Below are positions 7,149 to 12,325 of a stretch of DNA of 13,554 nucleotides, piece by piece (position 1 is the first letter of the stretch; the number at the start of each line of letters is the position of its first letter). The DNA comes from SCGC-AAA252-I15 sp043822165 (GTDB lineage Archaea; Altiarchaeota; Altiarchaeia; IMC4; SCGC-AAA252-I15): NCBI GenBank assembly GCA_043822165.1, contig JBDRCA010000046.1, forward strand, positions 1-13,554. Direction: 5' to 3'. The position numbers were made by a program, and so were the translations under genes. Under the pieces are notes generated by a model. The model had not been told where the DNA came from, did no database searches, and worked only from the letters and a program-made list of their open reading frames with translations.

Positions 7149-8801
7149 ATGAAGCAAACAAATAAACGAATGATGTCTCTGGTTTTTACCTTGACAATAG
7201 TGGCCCTACTATATCTGTCCGGGCCAAGCACCGCGATAACCGCAGCACTTGGGGTTATCAACGACCTGTTCAGGGGGCAAGTAGCCACCATAACAGGAAC
7301 AGTGACCCTAAACGACTACGAATTCATAATGACGTCAGGCAGCGTCCTACTAACAGTCGACACCGCTGCCAACGGAACAATGAACTGTACCCTACCCCTA
7401 ACAACCGGTACAAAAGCCGTAACCTGCTCCAACAACCAAAGAATAATCGTCACCGCTTCATCCAACAACTGGGACAACCTAAGCTATGGTTACGGATACG
7501 ACTACGGGTACGAGTACACTCCAAATACCTACTCCTACCAGTACGGTTACGGATACTCCTACAGCTACGTCTGGGAGAACACGCAAATACAGTATACAAT
7601 AAAATGGGCTATCCCCAAGACCTACGGAAACGGAACATTCACTGCAACACTCAAAGTATACGCAGACGACACATTAGTCGACTCCTCACAGACGACATTC
7701 CGCTTCAGGAGAATGACAGAGCTTCCGCGCGGAACAGTGGGCGTCAGAATTTCTGAGATAATGCCGAACCCGGTTGGAAGCGACAGCGCGTCTAACCCGA
7801 ACGGCGAATGGGTTGAACTACAAAACACCGGAACATCCTCCGTTAACGTTTCAGGCTGGAGGATAGTAGACGACGCCGGACAAAACATCTCAATCACGGT
7901 GGCTAGAACGAGAGGCAACTCAACAGTCATAGCGGCAAGAGGCTTCATAGCAGTACACATGAACGCTGCAGTCCTAAACAACGACTACGACACGGTAAGC
8001 CTGTATCACTCAAACGGCACCCTAATAGACGTCTTCGGATACGATGCAGACGACTTCGCAGGATCAGGCCTCGTGGATATAGTCCCCGGCTCACCGCTAC
8101 ACGCCGGAGGATACACCTTCAAGGAAGGCGTCTCACTAATCCTCAGTGGCGCAACAAATGAGTCAAGTTGCACAGGAATATTCATAGACGGTCAGTGCTA
8201 CGCGGTAACGAACCAGAGCACTCCCGGAGAAAGCAACCCCGGAATGGCCGAGTACTTCGCGCAGACTCTCGCCTCGAATTGGAACCTGATTTCGATGCCG
8301 CTGACGCTTGACAACGCAAGCACTCAGGCGAGTTTCTCGTCCATAGACGGGAGCTACACCCTAGTCTACCAGTACAACGCAAGTGCGTCAGCGCTGAACA
8401 GGTGGCTGGTCTACGACCCGACCGTTCCAGGCGGCCTAGGCAACACGTTAAACGACACGTCTGTTATGTGGGGTTACTGGATTAAGGTCAACGGGACGAC
8501 ACCGACCCTGAATGTCTCAGGCAACGCGCCAGCAGCCGGGTCGACGTCGACAGCACTTGTCTCGTCTTGGAACCTAGTAGGTTACCCATCAACGACAGCA
8601 GCGAACATAACAACGGCGTTGTCCTCAATCAACGACAACTACACGCTAGTATACCTATACAATGCAAGCGACGTAAACGACACTTGGAAGGTATATGACC
8701 CAACCGTTCCAGGAGGACTAGGCAACGACCTGCACATGATGGTGCCAGGCTACGGATACTGGATTAAAGTAAACGCAACAACTGAAACACTGGTAATATA
8801 A
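7149..8801 (+). CDS. Secreted surface protein: Tyr-rich segment, lamin-tail domain, two module-A repeats
   Basis: A 550-aa exported protein. It has a signal peptide or N-terminal TM (about 10-30) and a beta-rich domain with paired Cys80 and Cys93. A Tyr-alternating low-complexity stretch follows at 113-140. A lamin-tail (LTD) domain (about 197-365) begins VRISEIMPNPVG and has the typical GEWVELQNTG, SGWRIVDDAG and closing STPGESNPG. The C-terminus is two module-A repeats (378-458 and 474-550) of the form WNL-x(n)-YTLVYxYNAS-x(n)-VYDPTVPGGLGN-x(n)-GYWIKVN. Many N-x-S/T sequons suggest heavy N-glycosylation. There is no C-terminal TM or sorting tail, so it is released or held by a partner. The next gene, 33 bp downstream without a terminator between, encodes a membrane-anchored protein on the same probable transcript. 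LTD domains in prokaryotic secreted proteins are often linked to surface or nucleic-acid-degrading proteins; no catalytic domain is seen here. Confidence 0.88.
   Translation: MKQTNKRMMSLVFTLTIVALLYLSGPSTAITAALGVINDLFRGQVATITGTVTLNDYEFIMTSGSVLLTVDTAANGTMNCTLPLTTGTKAVTCSNNQRIIVTASSNNWDNLSYGYGYDYGYEYTPNTYSYQYGYGYSYSYVWENTQIQYTIKWAIPKTYGNGTFTATLKVYADDTLVDSSQTTFRFRRMTELPRGTVGVRISEIMPNPVGSDSASNPNGEWVELQNTGTSSVNVSGWRIVDDAGQNISITVARTRGNSTVIAARGFIAVHMNAAVLNNDYDTVSLYHSNGTLIDVFGYDADDFAGSGLVDIVPGSPLHAGGYTFKEGVSLILSGATNESSCTGIFIDGQCYAVTNQSTPGESNPGMAEYFAQTLASNWNLISMPLTLDNASTQASFSSIDGSYTLVYQYNASASALNRWLVYDPTVPGGLGNTLNDTSVMWGYWIKVNGTTPTLNVSGNAPAAGSTSTALVSSWNLVGYPSTTAANITTALSSINDNYTLVYLYNASDVNDTWKVYDPTVPGGLGNDLHMMVPGYGYWIKVNATTETLVI
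7485..7568 (+). repeat. Low-complexity Tyr-Gly coding repeat
   Basis: This stretch encodes residues 113-140 of the 550-aa protein, in which nearly every second residue is Tyr (for example YGYGYDYGYEY and YGYGYSYSY). The DNA contains the exact 12-mer GGTTACGGATAC twice, at 7488-7499 and 7545-7556. The tyrosine codons are mostly TAC. Confidence 0.9.
8280..8798 (+). repeat. Two tandem module-A coding repeats
   Basis: The units begin at W378 and W474 of the 550-aa protein, a period of 96 codons. Conserved positions are WNL, YTLVYxYNAS, W-x-VYDPTVPGGLGN and GYWIKVN followed by G/A-T. The DNA has diverged at third positions, so this duplication is older than the one at 10462-10808. Confidence 0.88.
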
Positions 8802-8816
8802 GAATAAAACCAAAAA

Positions 8817-8824
8817 GGAGGAGG
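8817..8824 (+). promoter_or_regulatory. Strong Shine-Dalgarno sequence
   Basis: GGAGGAGG lies 10 nt before the ATG at 8835 and fixes that start. Its strength contrasts with the leader-poor starts of the 1784, 5392 and 12326 genes. It fits a downstream gene translated from a shared mRNA with the 7149 gene. Confidence 0.8.
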
Positions 8825-8834
8825 AAAAACAAAA

Positions 8835-10271
8835 ATGAACAAAGGAGAAGCATTGATTTTTTTAATTGCCCTAAGCCTTTTACTTGGGGCGTCTAACGCG
8901 GCAGCACAGGGTTGCCCGCTGCCAGCGCAGTTCTGGGGGTACGCAGTAATTGGAGGAACTGCAGCGCCTGATGGGACATCAGTCAAGGCTACAGGTGCTA
9001 CAAGCGCTTACTCGCAGACGGCAGCCGTTAGCGGGGGAGCAGGCTTGTACAGTATCGCTTTGACACTGTCTTGCCCTGAATCAAACATCTCCGCTTTCAC
9101 GTCCGGTGAGACAATTGCATGGAGTGTTAAGACACCGCAGGCGGCAGCATATACCGCGGTTTCTTCGCCGACAAGCGACACCGTCACAGCAGGTGCGCAG
9201 AGCACAAACCACAACCTTACAGTGGCTGCTGGATGCGGTGACGGAGTCCAGAACGGTGACGAGACTGCAGTCGACTGCGGCGGAAGCTGCGTAGCATGTA
9301 ATGGAATGACGGCGGCTCTTTCCGCGGCAACAGTGCAGGTCACGTCTAACTCAAGCGGTACAGTCAGACTCACAATTACCGCTACCGGTAAGCAGAACCT
9401 GACTGGAGTAAACGTTACTGCATCGGCAGTGACTCCCGCCAACGGCACCATAACAATAACAGTGCCAGCGCACGCCACAACCATTGAGGGAAGTGGAAGC
9501 GGTCTAACAGCCGGGACGAAGAACATAAACATAACAATCAACGTATCTGTTGGAGTGAACACGACAGAGGGTTTGTTCATAACAAATATAACTGTTTCTG
9601 GAACAGGCGTTACGACGCAAGTCATAACCTTGACGGTGGACACTAGAGCGGCGACTGAAGGCAGGAAGGCCAAGCGCATGGAAATATCTGCTTCAGGCAT
9701 TGAAGGAGCGCCTGTTTGTCTAGGTCAGCCATTAGTTGTTAAGGTGCTTGACTTGACGAGGGGCGACGCACTTGACGGTGCTGAAGTCGACGTTTACATG
9801 CCTGCCGAGGCAAGAGTAGCAAACAAGATAGCATACGGCGACGCAGACAAGAACGGTGAATTCCAGTTCACGCCGACGGTTGCGGGCGACTACCTGATTA
9901 CAGTGGTTTCGTCACGCTACAGGGAAAGTACTCTGACGGTTACGGTTGAGTCGTGTGTTGCAACAACCTCGACGATGCCTGTGACCACGACACAGCCTGC
10001 GCCTGTTGTCACAACATCAGTGACAAAGTATACGACGTCTTCGACGGTGCCTGAGACAACAACGTTAACGCCACCGCCAGTGACCACAGTATACAAGCCT
10101 CCGGTAACTACTCAGCCTGCTGCACCACCAGCACCACCGGCCAAGAGCCCGTTGACGACCATAATAATAGTTGTCATCGTGTTGGTGATAATCGCTGCAG
10201 TTGTCATGAAAGGCAAGGGCGGCGGAGCAGCACCTGCAAAGGCGGCACCTAAGGTGGCTGAGAAGAAGTAA
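8835..10271 (+). CDS. Membrane-anchored surface protein: module B, CGG-cysteine motif, beta domains, Thr/Pro stalk
   Basis: A 478-aa protein, read in order. Signal peptide at about 1-25. Module B (about 28-130) opens with LPAQFWGYAVIGGTAAPDGT. The four-Cys motif CGDGVQNGDETAVDCGGSC lies at 134-152 and ends at C155. A Thr/Asn/Val-rich beta domain with many sequons spans about 160-270. A second Ig/carboxypeptidase-regulatory-like domain (about 282-372) contains DALDGAEVDVYMPAEA and DKNGEFQFTPTVAGDYLITV. A Thr/Pro/Val stalk runs from about 375 to 437, probably O-glycosylated. A TM helix (about 440-457) is followed by a short Lys/Ala tail in the cytoplasm. The overall form is that of an archaeal surface protein held off the membrane on a stalk. 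Lying directly behind the unanchored 550-aa protein on one probable transcript, it is the natural candidate for its anchor (inference). Confidence 0.87.
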   Translation: MNKGEALIFLIALSLLLGASNAAAQGCPLPAQFWGYAVIGGTAAPDGTSVKATGATSAYSQTAAVSGGAGLYSIALTLSCPESNISAFTSGETIAWSVKTPQAAAYTAVSSPTSDTVTAGAQSTNHNLTVAAGCGDGVQNGDETAVDCGGSCVACNGMTAALSAATVQVTSNSSGTVRLTITATGKQNLTGVNVTASAVTPANGTITITVPAHATTIEGSGSGLTAGTKNINITINVSVGVNTTEGLFITNITVSGTGVTTQVITLTVDTRAATEGRKAKRMEISASGIEGAPVCLGQPLVVKVLDLTRGDALDGAEVDVYMPAEARVANKIAYGDADKNGEFQFTPTVAGDYLITVVSSRYRESTLTVTVESCVATTSTMPVTTTQPAPVVTTSVTKYTTSSTVPETTTLTPPPVTTVYKPPVTTQPAAPPAPPAKSPLTTIIIVVIVLVIIAAVVMKGKGGGAAPAKAAPKVAEKK

Positions 10272-10300
10272 ACCTTCTTCTCTTCCTCCTCCTTTATTTT
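10260..10300 (+). terminator. Hairpin plus T-rich tract spanning the stop codon of the 8835 gene
   Basis: GAGAAGAAG (10260-10268) and CTTCTTCTC (10274-10282) form a perfect 9-bp hairpin whose 5-nt loop contains the TAA stop. A pyrimidine tract then ends in a T-rich run. The layout is that of an intrinsic terminator for the 7149-8835 unit. Confidence 0.6.
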
Positions 10301-10310
10301 TTATATATAC
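10298..10310 (+). promoter_or_regulatory. TATA-like box for the 10338 gene
   Basis: TTTTTATATATAC is centred 33-34 nt before the ATG at 10338, predicting a leader of under 10 nt. It abuts the terminator of the preceding unit, so the end of one transcript and the start of the next share bases. A GGGGTG at 10322-10327 could be a ribosome binding site if transcription starts further upstream. Confidence 0.5.
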
Positions 10311-10337
10311 GTATGATAGTTGGGGTGTGTGAAAAAA

Positions 10338-10877
10338 ATGGAGAATAAAACAAAGTTGTTGTGTTTGCTCGGAGCCTTTGTGGTTCTGGCAGGATTGGCG
10401 TCTAGCGTTAACGTGACAACGGCGTTAGCATCCATAAGCGGACAGTATACCCTAGTCTACATGTATAATGCGAGTGCCCCTAGTCCGTGGTTGGTCTATG
10501 ATGCAACTGTGCCGGGTGGAGTCGGCAACACGCTGACTGACATGGGAGTTCAATGGGGCTACTGGATTAAGGTGAATGCAACGAGCGCGACACTGAACAT
10601 TTCAGGTACCGAGCCTTCCTCGACGAATATCTCGTTAATAAGCGGGTGGAATCTCATTGGTTACCCCAAGCTTGCGTCACAGGGAGTTACTACGGCGTTG
10701 TCTGGCATAAGCGGCCAGTACACTCTTTTGTACTTGTATAATGCGAGTGCCTCTAATCCGTGGTTGGTCTATGATGCAACTGTGCCGGGTGGAGTCGGCA
10801 ACACGCTGGCTAACATGGTGCCTGGATACGGTTACTGGATTAAGGTGAATGCGACGTCTGCGACATTGACCATATAA
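10338..10877 (+). CDS. Small secreted protein made of module-A repeats
   Basis: A 179-aa protein with a signal peptide (about 1-23, KLLCLLGAFVVLAGLASS) and then only module-A sequence. Unit 1 (about 25-90) lacks the opening WNLIGYP strand, and unit 2 (104-179) is complete. Corresponding points in the two units are 91 codons apart. Each unit carries YTL(V/L)Y, YNAS, PWLVYDATVPGGVGNTL and GYWIKVNAT. Seven N-x-S/T sequons lie at N25, N44, N80, N87, N97, N135 and N171, most at matching places in the two units. There is no membrane anchor, so it should be released or bound to another surface protein, perhaps the module-B proteins encoded next. I chose the ATG at 10338; an in-frame TTG at 10320 only adds MGCVKK before the signal peptide. 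Module-A-like WNL...GYW repeats occur in many secreted prokaryotic proteins without an assigned function. Confidence 0.83.
   Translation: MENKTKLLCLLGAFVVLAGLASSVNVTTALASISGQYTLVYMYNASAPSPWLVYDATVPGGVGNTLTDMGVQWGYWIKVNATSATLNISGTEPSSTNISLISGWNLIGYPKLASQGVTTALSGISGQYTLLYLYNASASNPWLVYDATVPGGVGNTLANMVPGYGYWIKVNATSATLTI
10462..10808 (+). repeat. 74-bp near-identical direct repeat, 273 bp period
   Basis: Positions 10462-10535 and 10735-10808 differ at only two of 74 bases by my reading. They encode the YNAS...PWLVYDATVPGGVGNTL part of the two module-A units. Flanking parts of the units, including the TACTGGATTAAGGTGAATGC stretch, are also close. Identity this high at synonymous sites points to recent duplication or gene conversion. 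Confidence 0.92.
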
Positions 10878-10889
10878 GACTAGAGGATG

Positions 10890-10929
10890 GAGGGGGAAGT
10901 GTTTTTTCTCCCCCTCGCCTTATATTTTT
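10890..10929 (+). terminator. Hairpin plus T-rich tract after the 10338 gene
   Basis: GAGGGGGA (10890-10897) pairs perfectly with TCCCCCTC (10909-10916) around an 11-nt loop. It is followed by TTATATTTTT. The G/C-rich stem and T-rich run look like an intrinsic terminator. The same T-rich run could double as a TATA element, but it is centred only about 18 nt before the ATG at 10942, closer than usual. Confidence 0.6.
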
Positions 10930-10941
10930 CGGTTTTTCAAA

Positions 10942-11460
10942 ATGCGGACTAGGAACAGTTTGTACTGTATAACAGTGGCATTCATCCTATTTGCTATCTT
11001 CACGTCATCGATAACCTACATACCTAAAAATGTCCCTGAGGCTTACTGGGGTTACGTCTTTATAGACAGTCAGCCCGCTCCGGCGGGGACACAGGTTCAG
11101 GTGCTTTCAAGTTCTACGGGCGAACTTGTTGGTAGTGGAGTGGTGAGTGATGACACTGGTCTGTATACTGTGCTTGTGGTATTCGACAATGATCTTGATA
11201 ACGTTACCGATGAGGGAGCTGATGAGGGGGAGCGTTTGACGTGGTTTGTGGGTGGTCTTGAGGCTTCGGTTCCTTCTGCTGGCGAGGATGTCGCGAGTTC
11301 CGGCAACCATAACACTGATTTTAATGTCTCTTTTAATTCTGCGCCCGGTTCCGGAGGTAAACGTCCAAGCATCATCTATATACTACTGCTTGGTTTTTTG
11401 GTTCTTGTCTTGGTTATCCTCATTTTTTTATTCAAATACCTAATCCATTCTGGAAGATGA
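10942..11460 (+). CDS. Minimal membrane-anchored module-B protein
   Basis: A 172-aa protein. A signal peptide or signal anchor spans about residues 8-26. One module B (about 31-132) reads VPEAYWGYVFIDSQPAPAGT, then GLYTVLVVFDND, GERLTWFVGG and SSGNHNTDFNVSF. A TM helix lies at about 143-164, with a short basic tail. It is the shortest module-B protein here and has neither stalk nor Cys motif. Module B resembles the P-x-x-F-Y-G...PAPAGT...GD-x-[IV]-x-F-x-[IV]-G beta-sandwich segments common in archaeal and bacterial surface proteins. The ATG at 10942 is the first possible start. Its last codons overlap the ATG of the next gene (ATGA), so the two are probably translationally coupled. Confidence 0.84.
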   Translation: MRTRNSLYCITVAFILFAIFTSSITYIPKNVPEAYWGYVFIDSQPAPAGTQVQVLSSSTGELVGSGVVSDDTGLYTVLVVFDNDLDNVTDEGADEGERLTWFVGGLEASVPSAGEDVASSGNHNTDFNVSFNSAPGSGGKRPSIIYILLLGFLVLVLVILIFLFKYLIHSGR

Positions 11461-12266
11461 AAGTTAAGGGGCTCGTGGTAGTCTTTTTGGTTTGTCTGTT
11501 GCAGGTTGCTTATGTTAGCGCTGATTCCCCACCTGTTCTCCCGGAGCAGTATTGGGGTTACGCGTACGTTAACGGGGTGCCTGCATCTCAGGGTGTTAGT
11601 GTTACTGTTAAGGCTTCCAGGACTGGGGATCTGGTGGGTGTCGGCTCCGTCTTGGAGAACGGTCTCTACTCGATTACTGTTGTGGTAAAGGATGCTGAAA
11701 ACTATGGTTCCGAGGGGGTCTTGAAGGGTGAGTCCCTGGCCTGGTATGTGGATGGTGTTGAGGTTTCGTCGCCGGTGGCGGGCTCGGATACTGCCGAATC
11801 CGGGAAACAGAATTCTAATTTCAACCTCTATGTGGGTGAGGTGGTTGTAACCACTTCCACGATTGTTGTTTCAGCCCCCTCAGCATCGGCTGATTCTTCC
11901 ACTTCGATGCAGACTACGTCAAATCCTCCTGCAGAGATTGTGGCGGAAACTACGTCATCAATGCCTTCTGATTCGGTTTCGTCGTCAAGTACGGTTCCAG
12001 GGATTCTCGCCAACCTATTTTCTTCCAAGAGCAAGGAAGAGTCTGATGAGCCGTTGGTTGCTTCCTGTATTGACGGCGTCCGAAACAACGGCGAGGTTGG
12101 TATCGACTGCGGCGGACCATGTCCGTCGTGTGAGGGTGATGAACAGGGAGATAATACAAATCTCTGGATTATCGTCGGCGGAGCATTCGTAATCATAATG
12201 TTCCTCGTATTTTCTCTTTTCCTTCTCATTCTAGTCTACTATTTGGCTGTCAAAAAGAAGAGATAA
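11457..12266 (+). CDS. Membrane-anchored module-B protein with Ser/Thr stalk and CGG-cysteine motif
   Basis: A 269-aa protein, read in order. Signal peptide at about 1-22. Module B (about 27-127) runs from VLPEQYWGYAYVNGVPASQG through NGLYSITVVVKDAENYGSEG and GESLAWYVDGVEV to SNFNLYV. A Ser/Thr-rich stalk (about 130-180) is probably O-glycosylated. An amphipathic linker follows. The four-Cys motif CIDGVRNNGEVGIDCGGPC lies at 204-222 and ends at C225. A TM helix (about 236-263) is followed by the KKKR stop-transfer tail. It has the same parts as the 478-aa protein but with the Cys motif next to the membrane rather than after module B. The start overlaps the previous gene by 4 nt. Function unknown; it probably works with its coupled neighbour. 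Confidence 0.86.
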   Translation: MKVKGLVVVFLVCLLQVAYVSADSPPVLPEQYWGYAYVNGVPASQGVSVTVKASRTGDLVGVGSVLENGLYSITVVVKDAENYGSEGVLKGESLAWYVDGVEVSSPVAGSDTAESGKQNSNFNLYVGEVVVTTSTIVVSAPSASADSSTSMQTTSNPPAEIVAETTSSMPSDSVSSSSTVPGILANLFSSKSKEESDEPLVASCIDGVRNNGEVGIDCGGPCPSCEGDEQGDNTNLWIIVGGAFVIIMFLVFSLFLLILVYYLAVKKKR

Positions 12267-12300
12267 GCCATAACTTATCCACTGCTCTCTCTTTCTTTTT
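12262..12300 (+). terminator. Inverted repeat plus T-rich tract after the 11457 gene
   Basis: GATAAG (12262-12267) and CTTATC (12274-12279) are 6-bp inverted arms around a 6-nt loop, with the TAA stop inside the first arm. A pyrimidine and T-rich run follows to 12300. It is weaker than the hairpins at 10260 and 10890. Confidence 0.4.
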
Positions 12301-12307
12301 ATTTATC
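12296..12307 (+). promoter_or_regulatory. TATA-like box for the RPA gene
   Basis: TTTTTATTTATC is centred 25 nt before the ATG at 12326, predicting a leaderless mRNA. No Shine-Dalgarno sequence precedes the ATG. It partly overlaps the T-rich end of the previous unit. Confidence 0.55.
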
Positions 12308-12325
12308 TTTTACTATCTCTAACCT

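Noticed and set aside
9008..9700. A 230-codon open frame on the minus strand inside the 8835 gene
   Set aside because: It lies wholly antisense to a gene with signal peptide, domains and TM helix. Its Val/Thr/Pro-rich, patternless product is the reverse reading of Thr/Ala/Val-rich repeats.
10320..10337. TTG start adding MGCVKK to the 179-aa protein (and a false lipoprotein-like Cys)
   Set aside because: The ATG at 10338 directly precedes the signal peptide and lies at a suitable distance from the TATA-like box. The added Cys is before the hydrophobic core, so it is not a lipobox.
11828..12229. Antisense and alternate-frame open stretches across the Ser/Thr stalk of the 11457 gene
   Set aside because: Low-complexity Ser/Thr codons keep several frames free of stops. 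The products are compositionally odd and lack starts with a plausible promoter.
7149..12266. CRISPR array or DNA-level transposon repeats as the source of the repeated sequence
   Set aside because: The repeats are in-frame protein modules with codon-level divergence. There are no short palindromic repeats with unique spacers, terminal inverted repeats or transposase genes.
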